From the NCBI GenBank assembly GCA_021793495.1, contig JAJYSQ010000068.1, positions 1 to 7,469 on the forward strand: 7,469 bases of DNA. Direction: 5' to 3'. A program made the position numbers and the translations under genes. Below the pieces are notes generated by a model, which was not told the origin of the DNA, searched no databases, and was given only the letters and a program-made list of their open reading frames with translations. This DNA is from Actinomycetes bacterium. Its GTDB lineage: Bacteria; Actinomycetota; Actinomycetes; JAJYSQ01. Positions 1-6,551 of this stretch are shown here, piece after piece (the stretch's first letter is position 1; the number at the start of each line of letters is the position of its first letter).

Positions 1-1075
1 CGGTCAGGGGTTCCCGGACACCGACGGGCCCCGTGAGGTGGCCGAGGCGGCCGTCGCCGCGATCCGCACCGGGCACAACCAGTACCCGCCCGGCCCCGGC
101 ACCCTGGGGCTGCGCGAGGCGATCGCCGCCCACCAGCAGCGCTGGTACGGCCTGGAGGTGGACCCGACCACCGAGGTGCTGGTCACGACCGGGGCGACCG
201 GGGCGATCGCCGCGGCGATGCTGGCGCTGGTCAGCCCGGGCGACGAGGTGATCGCGCTCGAGCCCTACTACGACTCGTATGCCGCCGCGATCGCGATGGC
301 CGGTGGACGCCGGGTGCCCGTACCGCTGCCGGCCCCCGACTTCCGGCTGGACATCGACCGGCTGCGCGCCGCCGTGGGGCCACGCACCCGGCTGCTGCTG
401 ATCAACTCCCCGCACAACCCGACCGGCACGGTGCTGACCGATCGTGAGCTCGCCGACGTGGCCGCGGTCGCGTGCGAGCACGACCTGATCGTGGTCACGG
501 ACGAGGTGTACGAGCACCTGGTCTTCGACGACCAGCGCCACACGCCGCTAGCCGGCCTGCCGGGGATGGCCGAGCGGACCGTGACCATCTCCTCGGCCGG
601 CAAGACCTTCTCGTTCACCGGGTGGAAGGTGGGCTGGGTCACCTCGACGCCCGCGCTCGTCGCCGCGGTCCGCACCACCCAGCAGTACCTCACCTACTCC
701 GGGGGCGCCCCCTTCCAGCCGGCGGTGGCGCTGGCTCTGGGGCTGCCCACCTCGTACTTCGATGCCCTCCGAGGGGATCTTGCCGCCCGGAGGGACCAGC
801 TGGCCGACGGTCTGGCCGGTCTCGGTCTCGCCGTGCACCGACCGGGTGGGACCTACTTCCTGCTCACCGACGTGCGCCCGCTGCGGCTAGACGACGGTGT
901 CGAGTTCGCCCGGCTGCTCCCCGGGCGGGCCGGTGTGGTCGCCATCCCTGCGTCGGTCTTCTACGACGACGTCCAGGCGGGACGTCCTTACGTCCGCTGG
1001 GCCTTCTGCAAGCGTCCCGAAGTGATCGACGAGGCGTTGAACCGGCTGTCCGACGCCCGGCTGTCCGACGCCTGA
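1..1075 (+). CDS. PLP-dependent class I/II aminotransferase, DapC/kynurenine aminotransferase-like (5' partial)
   Basis: The frame is open from base 2 and its first residues, [12 protein letters not shown], are a conserved N-terminal segment of this family, so the true start lies upstream and the GTG at 38 is internal. There are 357 residues visible; family members have about 390-400, so about 35-40 are missing. Fold-type I motifs are intact (visible-residue numbering): NSPHNPTG at 135-142, Asp167 and Tyr170 in [10 protein letters not shown], the Schiff-base Lys201 in [13 protein letters not shown], and the carboxylate-binding Arg332 in YVRWAFCKR. It should be a cytoplasmic, PLP-dependent amino-group transferase. 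From memory it closely resembles the mycobacterial protein annotated DapC (N-succinyldiaminopimelate aminotransferase) and also kynurenine/methionine aminotransferases. Sequence alone does not fix the substrate. It ends 20 bases before the response regulator and could be cotranscribed with it, but no functional link is evident. Confidence 0.93.
   Translation, partial: GQGFPDTDGPREVAEAAVAAIRTGHNQYPPGPGTLGLREAIAAHQQRWYGLEVDPTTEVLVTTGATGAIAAAMLALVSPGDEVIALEPYYDSYAAAIAMAGGRRVPVPLPAPDFRLDIDRLRAAVGPRTRLLLINSPHNPTGTVLTDRELADVAAVACEHDLIVVTDEVYEHLVFDDQRHTPLAGLPGMAERTVTISSAGKTFSFTGWKVGWVTSTPALVAAVRTTQQYLTYSGGAPFQPAVALALGLPTSYFDALRGDLAARRDQLADGLAGLGLAVHRPGGTYFLLTDVRPLRLDDGVEFARLLPGRAGVVAIPASVFYDDVQAGRPYVRWAFCKRPEVIDEALNRLSDARLSDA
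1043..1072 (+). repeat. Exact 15-bp tandem duplication at the aminotransferase 3' end
   Basis: The unit CGGCTGTCCGACGCC occurs twice in direct succession (1043-1057 and 1058-1072), immediately before the TGA stop. Fifteen is a multiple of three, so the frame is kept and the protein ends in a doubled RLSDA. It looks like a recent replication-slippage duplication that is neutral to the C-terminus. Confidence 0.9.
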
Positions 1076-1095
1076 TCGGGCCGGCGCGTGCGACC

Positions 1096-1863
1096 ATGAC
1101 CGACGTGGAGAACGCCGACGTCGCCGCGGACAGCACGAGCACCCACGCCAGCGCAGCCGGAGCCGGAGCCGGTGGCCCGAACGTTCCCGTCAGGGTGCTG
1201 GTGGTGGACGACGAGCCAGCGGTGCGGACCTCGTTGGAACGGGCCTTGCGCCTGGACGGCTACGCGGTGGCGACGGCAGCGGATGGGATGCTGGCCCTGG
1301 ACTCGATCCTGGTGCACCCTCCAGACCTGCTGGTCCTGGACGTGATGATGCCCCGGCTCGGCGGCCTGGAGCTGTGCCGACGGCTGCGCAGCGCCGGGGA
1401 CGACACCCCCATCCTGGTGGTCACCGCCAAGGACTCGGTCTCCGACCGGGTAGCCGGGCTGGACGCCGGTGCCGACGACTACCTGGTCAAGCCGTTCGCA
1501 CTGGCCGAGCTGCTGGCCCGGGTCCGCGCCTTGCTGCGGCGCTCCGGTGGCGGGGAGGACCCCGACTCGCTCGGGTACTCCGACCTGACCTTGGACACCG
1601 CCAGCCGCGATGTCCGCCGGTCCGGACGGTCCGTAGAGCTGACCCGTACCGAGTTCAGCCTCTTGGAGCTGTTCCTGCGCAACCCCGAGCGGGTCCTGCC
1701 GAGGGACCTGATCCTCGACCGCGTCTGGGGGTACGACTTCGGTCCGTCGTCGAACTCGCTGGAGGTGTTCATCGGCTACCTGCGGCGCAAGACGGAAGCG
1801 GCCGGGGAGGCGCGGCTGATCCAGACCGTACGCGGGATCGGCTACGTGCTCCGGGAGGGGTGA
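1096..1863 (+). CDS. OmpR/PhoB-family response regulator, MprA-like
   Basis: A 255-residue two-domain transcription regulator. The receiver domain (about residues 32-148) has the acidic pair Asp38/Asp39 in VLVVDDEP, the phospho-acceptor Asp82 in [13 protein letters not shown], Thr110 and Lys132 in DDYLVKPF. The C-terminal winged-helix DNA-binding domain (about 158-255) has [15 protein letters not shown] and ends in the typical [11 protein letters not shown]. The segment [18 protein letters not shown] is very like Mycobacterium MprA as I remember it; orthology is not proven. The ATG at 1096 adds an Ala/Gly-rich N-terminal extension of about 30 residues not usual in the family, and I see no clear Shine-Dalgarno before it. 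An in-frame GTG at 1195 would give a standard-length protein, so the start is uncertain. Its partner is the kinase 3 bases downstream. The likely target is the redox operon beginning at 3357, by position and by the repeat array in front of it. Confidence 0.95.
   Translation: MTDVENADVAADSTSTHASAAGAGAGGPNVPVRVLVVDDEPAVRTSLERALRLDGYAVATAADGMLALDSILVHPPDLLVLDVMMPRLGGLELCRRLRSAGDDTPILVVTAKDSVSDRVAGLDAGADDYLVKPFALAELLARVRALLRRSGGGEDPDSLGYSDLTLDTASRDVRRSGRSVELTRTEFSLLELFLRNPERVLPRDLILDRVWGYDFGPSSNSLEVFIGYLRRKTEAAGEARLIQTVRGIGYVLREG
1853..1860 (+). promoter_or_regulatory. Strong ribosome binding site deciding the kinase GTG start
   Basis: GGGAGGGG lies inside the last codons of the response regulator, 6 bases before the GTG at 1867. 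This supports a GTG start and tight translation of the kinase with the regulator. Confidence 0.7.
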
Positions 1864-1866
1864 ACC

Positions 1867-3291
1867 GTGCCTGATCCCCAGCCGCGCCGCCTCGCTCTCG
1901 GCGCCCGGCTGGCCCTGGCCACCGCCCTCGGGATGGCCCTGGTCGCCGCGGCGATGGGGGCATTGGCTTACGTGACCGTTCGCCACCAGGTGCTGGGCTC
2001 GGTGGACGCGACGCTGCGCCAGCAGAGCGCCGGGGCCATGGCCCGGCTGGCCAGCAACGACCAGGACCACGAGCTGGACGACGCGCTGCCCCCCGAGCTG
2101 ACCACCACCCGGTTGGGCCAGCCGGGGACCTTCCTGCAGCTGCTCTACTCCTCCGGCGGGGTGGTGGCCGGCGCCACCGTCACCCGGACGATCCCCCCGT
2201 CCCCGGCGACGCTGGCGATCGCCCGCGCGGGCAGCGGAGCACAGCTGGCCACGCTGCGGGTCGACGACCAGCTCATCCGCGTGCTGACCACCGGGTTGCG
2301 GCCCGGGCAGGCGCTGCAGGTCGCGGCCACCATCACCAGTACCGAGGAGAACCTCGACCGGGTACGGACCCTGCTGGCCCTGGGGATCCTCGCCGCGATG
2401 GCCCTGGCCGGGCTGCTGGGCTGGCTGGTGGCGCGCACCGCGCTTCGACCGGTCCGCCGACTGACCCGAGCGGCCGAGACGGTTGCCGCCACCCAGGACC
2501 TGACCCTGCGCATCGACGAGGTCGGCACCGACGAGCTCGGCCGGCTGGCCGTCAGCATGAACGCCATGATCGCCGCCTTGGACGAGTCGCTCGGCGCCCA
2601 GCGCCAGCTGGTGGCCGACGCCTCGCACGAGCTGCGCACCCCGCTGACCAGCCTGCGGATGGACATCGAGCTGCTGGCCCGGGGAGACCGGCTGCCGGCC
2701 GACGAGCGCGACCAGGTCCTGGCCGACGTGGTGGCCGGAACCGTGGAGATGTCCCGACTGGTCGACGACTTGATGGAGCTGGCCCGCGACGGCATGCCCA
2801 TCGAGGACCCCGAGCCGGTCGCCCTGGACGACCTGGTGGCTGCGGAGGTGACCCGCGCCTCCCGGCACTGGCGCGAGGTCACGTTCACCTCGGACCTGGA
2901 CGACTCGGCAGCTCTGGGCAGCCCCAGCAGGCTGTCACGGGCGGTCGGCAACCTGCTCGACAACGCCGGCAAGTTCAGTCCACCGGGCGGAGAGGTCACG
3001 GCCCGGTTGCGCGCCGGCGAGCTGGTCATCACCGACCAGGGTCCGGGGATCCCGGCCGAGGACCTGACGCACGTCTTCGACCGTTTCTACCGCTCCACCC
3101 AGGCTCGGTCCCGACCGGGGTCCGGACTGGGTCTGGCGATCGTCCGCCAGGTCGCCGAGGAGCACGGCGGGGACGTCTCGGCCAGCGGCCTGCCGGGCGG
3201 CGGCGCCGAGCTGCGCCTGCGCCTGCCCGTCATCACCCCGCACGTCCAGCGCCGCCGACGGGCGGTCATCCACAACCGTTCGGCGGGCTGA
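1867..3291 (+). CDS. Membrane sensor histidine kinase, MprB-like
   Basis: A 474-residue kinase starting at GTG 1867, 3 bases after the regulator's stop. Domain order: short basic cytoplasmic N-terminus; TM1 at about residues 15-38; extracytoplasmic sensor loop at about 39-166; TM2 at about 169-188; HAMP at about 187-240; dimerisation/phospho-acceptor domain with His254 in the H-box ADASHELRTPLTSLRMD; and a HATPase_c domain with N-box Asn362/Asn366 (NLLDNAGKF), the G1 box DQGPGIP (Asp390) and the G2 box GSGLGLAIV (from Gly418). All catalytic motifs are intact. A basic tail (QRRRR) follows the ATPase domain. It should autophosphorylate on His254 and pass phosphate to Asp82 of the preceding regulator. 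The loop has no cysteines, haem motif or recognisable PAS/CACHE signature, so the signal is unknown. Since it stands next to a redox operon, an envelope or redox signal is plausible but only inferred. Confidence 0.95.
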   Translation: MPDPQPRRLALGARLALATALGMALVAAAMGALAYVTVRHQVLGSVDATLRQQSAGAMARLASNDQDHELDDALPPELTTTRLGQPGTFLQLLYSSGGVVAGATVTRTIPPSPATLAIARAGSGAQLATLRVDDQLIRVLTTGLRPGQALQVAATITSTEENLDRVRTLLALGILAAMALAGLLGWLVARTALRPVRRLTRAAETVAATQDLTLRIDEVGTDELGRLAVSMNAMIAALDESLGAQRQLVADASHELRTPLTSLRMDIELLARGDRLPADERDQVLADVVAGTVEMSRLVDDLMELARDGMPIEDPEPVALDDLVAAEVTRASRHWREVTFTSDLDDSAALGSPSRLSRAVGNLLDNAGKFSPPGGEVTARLRAGELVITDQGPGIPAEDLTHVFDRFYRSTQARSRPGSGLGLAIVRQVAEEHGGDVSASGLPGGGAELRLRLPVITPHVQRRRRAVIHNRSAG

Positions 3292-3307
3292 GGACTCCTA
3301 CCCAGCC

Positions 3308-3340
3308 CTCAGCGGCCGTTCACGCTCCTCTTACCCGGTT
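3308..3340 (+). promoter_or_regulatory. Putative response-regulator operator: three 11-bp direct repeats
   Basis: In the 65-base gap between the kinase and apbE, the pentamers CTCAG (3308), TTCAC (3319) and CTTAC (3330) start exactly 11 bases apart and share the pattern Y-T-Y-A-S. Tandem direct repeats with an 11-bp period are the usual binding arrangement of OmpR/PhoB-family regulators (established). That this regulator binds here is inference. The array ends 16 bases before the apbE ATG, leaving little space for a -10 element and a 5' leader. A weak candidate -10 such as CACGCT at 3345-3350 would place the transcript start about at the ATG (leaderless). No rho-independent terminator was seen after the kinase. 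Confidence 0.45.
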
Positions 3341-3356
3341 ACCGCACGCTGGGGGC

Positions 3357-4334
3357 ATGCGCAGCGCCGCCCAGCCCCGGGGTGCAGGGGAGCAGTTCCC
3401 CGCGCTGGGGACTACCGGACACTTGTTCGTCACCGACCCGAGTGCGGCCCGTGCCGCGACCACCGTGGTCCTGGACGTGATCGGCCGCGTCGACCGCGCG
3501 GCCAGCCGTTTCCGCCGCGACTCCGACCTGACGAGGGTCAACAGGAACGCAGGCCGTTGGGTGTCCGTCAGCGACCTGCTCTGCCGGGCGGTCGAGGTCG
3601 CCTTGTCCGTGGCCGCCGCCACCGATGGCGCGTGCGACCCGACCGTCGGGACCGGTCTGGTCGAGCTCGGCTACGACGACGCCTGGGCCCGCACCGGCCA
3701 ACCGGGTGCCCGGTCGCAGCCTCAGAGCCTCGGCGGCCCACCCCGGTACGTCCCGGCCGCCGGGTGGTCACGGGTCGAGCTGGATGCCGCCACGAACCGG
3801 ATCCGGGTTCCGGTCGGCACCGTGCTGGACCTGGGAGCGACCGGGAAGGCATGGGCGGGTGACCTGGCCGCGGCGGCGGCAGCGGACGCCACCGGCGCGG
3901 GGGTGCTGCTCAGCCTGGGCGGGGACATCGCCGTGGCGGGTCCAGCCCCGGCCCAGGGCTGGCCGGTGCTGGTCACCGACGACTCCCGCACCGACCCCGG
4001 CGACCCACCGCCCACGTCGACGGTCGTGGCGGTGCACACCGGGGGGCTGGCGACCTCGAGCACCACGGTGCGCCGGCTGGTCCGAGCCTCGTCGGTCACG
4101 GTGCACGTGCTCGACCCACGGACCGGGATCCCGGTGACCGGACCGTGGCGCACGGTGACCGCAGCGGCGGCGACCGCGGCCGCGGCCAACGGCGCGACGA
4201 CGGCCGCGCTGGTGGCCGGGCATCGAGCGGTGGACTGGCTGACCCGCCGGGGAGTCCCGGCCCGACTGGTCACCCGCACCGGGTACGTCGTACGCACCGG
4301 TGGCTGGCCGGCACCAGAGGCGAGCGCGGCATGA
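3357..4334 (+). CDS. apbE: FAD:protein FMN transferase (ApbE family), apparently cytoplasmic
   Basis: A 325-residue protein of usual family length without the lipoprotein signal. ApbE enzymes use FAD and Mg2+ to attach FMN by a phosphoester bond to Ser/Thr of target proteins. Family motifs in order: SRFRRDSDLTRVN (50-62), TDGACDPTVG (89-98), LDLGATGKAWAGD (157-169, Lys164), SLGGDI (Gly188-Gly189-Asp190), GGLATSS, and HVLDPRTGIPV (from His250). The C-terminal metal-site segment, normally with a conserved Asp four residues before a Thr (as in ADALAT), reads AANGATTAALV with Asn278 where I would align the Asp, so metal binding may differ. The N-terminus has no hydrophobic stretch or lipobox, unlike many secreted ApbE proteins. 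The ATG at 3357 has only a G-run very close upstream, and the message may be leaderless. The stop overlaps the next start (ATGA), making this the first gene of a five-gene operon. Confidence 0.92.
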   Translation: MRSAAQPRGAGEQFPALGTTGHLFVTDPSAARAATTVVLDVIGRVDRAASRFRRDSDLTRVNRNAGRWVSVSDLLCRAVEVALSVAAATDGACDPTVGTGLVELGYDDAWARTGQPGARSQPQSLGGPPRYVPAAGWSRVELDAATNRIRVPVGTVLDLGATGKAWAGDLAAAAAADATGAGVLLSLGGDIAVAGPAPAQGWPVLVTDDSRTDPGDPPPTSTVVAVHTGGLATSSTTVRRLVRASSVTVHVLDPRTGIPVTGPWRTVTAAAATAAAANGATTAALVAGHRAVDWLTRRGVPARLVTRTGYVVRTGGWPAPEASAA

Positions 4335-4924
4335 GCACCTTCCTGACCAACCCCTTGTGGTTCCTCACCCGCAGCACCGGGGTGATCAGCTTCGTGCTGC
4401 TGACCGCGACGGTCACCCTCGGCTTGCTGTCCACGCTGCGCACGTCCAGCACCCGCTGGCCGCGCTACCTCACCCAAGGGCTGCACCGGAACCTCTCGCT
4501 GCTGGCCGTGGCGTTCCTCGCCGGGCACATCGTCACCACCATCCTCGACGGGTACGTCCCGATCGGCTGGGCCAATGCTGTCGTACCCTTCGACACCGGC
4601 TACCGGACGCTGTGGCTCGGACTCGGCACCCTTGCCGTCGACGCGATCGTCGTCCTGGTGCTCACCAGCCTGGTACGGGTCCGGCTCGGCTACCGCGCAT
4701 GGCGGGCGGTGCACGGTGTGGCGTACGCGACCTGGCCGTTGGCTGTTGGACACTTCCTGGGCACCGGGACCGACCGCGGGACCCGGTGGGCCCTCGGCCT
4801 CGTCCTGCTCAGCGGTGCGCTGGTCCTGGGTGCCCTGGCGGTACGGCTGTCCGCGGCCGATGCCGAGCCGGGGGCTCCGGTGGTCACCGGTCGCGCTCGT
4901 CCCGAGATCCGGGTGAGCCGGTGA
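4331..4924 (+). CDS. Ferric-reductase-like transmembrane haem protein, stand-alone
   Basis: A 197-residue integral membrane protein with about five hydrophobic spans (about residues 10-34, 53-73, 91-115, 124-144, 152-174). Two His pairs lie in two helices: His52/His66 (QGLHRNLS...AGHIVTT) and His128/His141 (RAVHGVAY...AVGHFLG), 13 and 12 residues apart. This is the bis-haem b arrangement of the ferric reductase/NADPH oxidase membrane domain, in which the haems stack across the bilayer. The FAD- and NAD(P)H-binding domains of full-length ferric reductases are absent, so electrons must come from another protein; the NuoF-like and ferredoxin genes next door are obvious candidates. It has no FMN-binding domain. 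The short C-terminal tail is polar and basic. The start overlaps apbE by ATGA, with AGAGG about 10 bases upstream. The membrane domain is well supported; the direction and acceptor of electron flow are inferred. Confidence 0.85.
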   Translation: MSTFLTNPLWFLTRSTGVISFVLLTATVTLGLLSTLRTSSTRWPRYLTQGLHRNLSLLAVAFLAGHIVTTILDGYVPIGWANAVVPFDTGYRTLWLGLGTLAVDAIVVLVLTSLVRVRLGYRAWRAVHGVAYATWPLAVGHFLGTGTDRGTRWALGLVLLSGALVLGALAVRLSAADAEPGAPVVTGRARPEIRVSR

Positions 4925-6258
4925 CCGCGGCGCCGCTGGTCGGCTCCCGAACCGCCCCTTCGGGCACCCAGCGGCTGCTCGCTGCGGTGCGCGACGACGG
5001 CCAGCCGATGAGCCTGGCTGAGCACCTGGCGCGCTTCGGCCGGCTGCCGACGAACCGACGAGGCGCGGGCAGCTGGTTGGTCGAGGAGGTCGACCAGGCC
5101 GGGCTGCGTGGGCGCGGCGGTGCCGGCTTCCCGACCGGGCGGAAGATGCGCACCGTGGCCGCAGCCCGTCGACGCCCGGTCGTGCTGGTCAACGGGTCCG
5201 AGGGCGAGCCGGCCAGCCAGAAGGACGCCCTGCTGATGCAGCAGGCACCTCACCTGGTGCTCGATGGCGTGGTCGCCGCTGCCCTGGCCGTCGGCGCGAC
5301 ACGCGCCTACCTGGTCGTGCACGAGGGCACGAACCTGGACGGTCACCTGGACCGGGCGCTGACCGAGCGTGCCGGCCTGGACGAGCGTGTCGAGATCGTC
5401 GTGGCCGCCTCTGCGGGCGGGTACGTCGGCAGCGAGGAGAGCGCGCTGGTCAGCTGGGTCAACGGGGCAGCGGCGCTGCCGGCCGCAACCCCACCCCGGC
5501 CGTTCGAGCGGGGCGTCGACGGCCGGGCGACCCTCGTCGTCAACGTCGAGACCGTGGCGCACATCGCGCTGATCGCCCGGTACGGCGCCGCCTGGTTCGC
5601 CGAGATCGGCGAGGAGCAGGAGCCAGGCACCGTGCTGCTCACGGTGTCCGGAGCAGCAGCGCACCCGGGAGTGGTCGAGGCCGCCACCGGGACACGGCTG
5701 GCCCAGGTGCTCGCCGTGGCCGGGGTTGACCCAGACCGGTGCTCGGCCATCCTGGTCGGCGGTTACTTCGGCAGCTGGGTGCCGATCGATGCGGCGCTGC
5801 GCATGCCGGTCAGCCAGGCCGGGGCGGTGTCGGTCGGGGCCGGGCTCGGGGCCGGCGTGGTGGTGGCACTGGACGAACGCGCCTGCGGCCTCGCGGAGAC
5901 CGCCCGGGTGATGGCCTTCCTGGCCCGGTCCGGCGCCGGGCAGTGCGGCCCCTGCCCCTATGGTCTGCCCGCGATCGCCGGGGCAGTCACCGCCATCGCG
6001 CACGGCACCGCGCGCGCCCGGGCCCACGGTGATCTCGAGCGATGGCTGCGCGTCGTCCCCGGCCGCGGCGCCTGCCGGCACCCGGACGGCGCGGTGCGCT
6101 TCGCCGCCAGCGCGCTCACCACGTTCGCCGCGGACGTCGCCCACCACGCCACCCACGGGCCATGCTCCGGCGCACACCTCCCCGCGGTCCTGCCCATCCC
6201 GGACCGTCGATCCACCGGTCCACGACCCGGTGAGCCGGCCACCTGGGGATCGCGATGA
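4921..6258 (+). CDS. NuoF-like NADH dehydrogenase-type flavin/iron-sulfur oxidoreductase
   Basis: A 445-residue homologue of complex I subunit NuoF. The GTG at 4921 overlaps the previous stop (GTGA), with GGGTGA 4 bases upstream; the frame is open further 5', but the homology begins after this start. Motifs: the glycine-rich GLRGRGGAGFPTGRKM (61-76, FMN/NADH fold); NGSEGEPASQKD (91-102, counterpart of the NADESEPG-type FMN segment); GGYVGSEESALV (166-177); VNVETVAHIAL; an SLBB-like SGAAAHPG (243-250); and the C-terminal FeS region. In standard NuoF the cluster is held by CxxCxxC plus a Cys about 40 residues on. Here the first Cys is Ala339 and only Cys342, Cys345 (QCGPCPYG) and Cys385 (GRGACRHP) remain. 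No NuoE-like [2Fe-2S] domain is fused or adjacent. It is probably the cytoplasmic electron-input subunit, oxidising NAD(P)H or exchanging with the following ferredoxin. Nucleotide use is unproven. Confidence 0.9.
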   Translation: MTAAPLVGSRTAPSGTQRLLAAVRDDGQPMSLAEHLARFGRLPTNRRGAGSWLVEEVDQAGLRGRGGAGFPTGRKMRTVAAARRRPVVLVNGSEGEPASQKDALLMQQAPHLVLDGVVAAALAVGATRAYLVVHEGTNLDGHLDRALTERAGLDERVEIVVAASAGGYVGSEESALVSWVNGAAALPAATPPRPFERGVDGRATLVVNVETVAHIALIARYGAAWFAEIGEEQEPGTVLLTVSGAAAHPGVVEAATGTRLAQVLAVAGVDPDRCSAILVGGYFGSWVPIDAALRMPVSQAGAVSVGAGLGAGVVVALDERACGLAETARVMAFLARSGAGQCGPCPYGLPAIAGAVTAIAHGTARARAHGDLERWLRVVPGRGACRHPDGAVRFAASALTTFAADVAHHATHGPCSGAHLPAVLPIPDRRSTGPRPGEPATWGSR

Positions 6259-6551
6259 GTCTCATCGGCGCCGCGGTCGGCCACCGCACCCTCGTGCGGG
6301 TCGACCCGATCCGGTGCGACGGCCACGGGTTGTGCGCCGGACTGCTCCCCGAACGCATCCGGCTGGACGAGTGGGGGTACCCGATCATCTCCAGCGAGCC
6401 GATGGACGCCGATCTGGATGCGCACGCCCGCCGGGCGGTCGCCGCCTGCCCGGCGCTGGCCCTGAGCCGCCAGCCGGCCCCGCTCCCGGCACCACGGACA
6501 CCAGCACGTCCACCCACCCCCCGCAGCCGCCCGACGGGAGGGCCTCGATGA
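6255..6551 (+). CDS. Small ferredoxin with CxxHxxC...CP cluster motif
   Basis: A 98-residue protein whose ATG overlaps the NuoF-like stop (ATGA), with GGGGA 5 bases upstream. The N-terminal about 70 residues match the actinobacterial P450-type ferredoxin pattern: VRVDPIRCDGHGLCAGLLPE (Cys21, His24, Cys27), then EWGYPII and AVAACPALAL (Cys65-Pro66). A four-Cys ferredoxin would have Cys at position 24. His here indicates a [3Fe-4S] cluster, or a [4Fe-4S] with a non-Cys ligand, as known for CxxXxxC ferredoxins of mycobacteria. After about residue 71 there is a Pro/Arg-rich tail of about 27 residues that is not typical. Its likely role is to carry single electrons between the NuoF-like protein and the haem membrane protein. 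No P450 gene is nearby to serve as an alternative partner. Confidence 0.88.
   Translation: MSLIGAAVGHRTLVRVDPIRCDGHGLCAGLLPERIRLDEWGYPIISSEPMDADLDAHARRAVAACPALALSRQPAPLPAPRTPARPPTPRSRPTGGPR
6536..6542 (+). promoter_or_regulatory. Strong ribosome binding site for the small membrane protein
   Basis: GGGAGGG ends 5 bases before the ATG at 6548. It is the clearest Shine-Dalgarno in the operon. It picks this ATG although the frame is open far upstream, and supports the small gene as real. Confidence 0.7.

Noticed and set aside
182..210. TTGATGA in the aminotransferase as a possible FMN-attachment motif for ApbE
   Set aside because: This segment is a conserved part of the aminotransferase fold ([14 protein letters not shown]) in a cytoplasmic PLP enzyme, not an FMN-binding domain.
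988..2868. Long minus-strand open frame (626 codons) opposite the two-component genes
   Set aside because: It is antisense to two genes with full motif sets. Its product is a Gly/Gln/His/Arg-rich string without any domain, as expected opposite GC-rich codons.
3336..3344. Short palindrome CGGT-T-ACCG as an operator or terminator
   Set aside because: Four-base arms are too short for a terminator, are expected by chance in this GC-rich DNA, and there is no T-run.
5647..5670. SGAA in the NuoF-like protein as a flavinylation site
   Set aside because: It is part of the conserved SLBB-type SGAAAHPG segment of NuoF proteins and lacks the Dxx(S/T)GA(S/T) context.
4690..6177. Long minus-strand open frame (495 codons) opposite the NuoF-like gene
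   Set aside because: It has low-complexity composition, no recognisable motif, and lies fully antisense to a well-supported gene.
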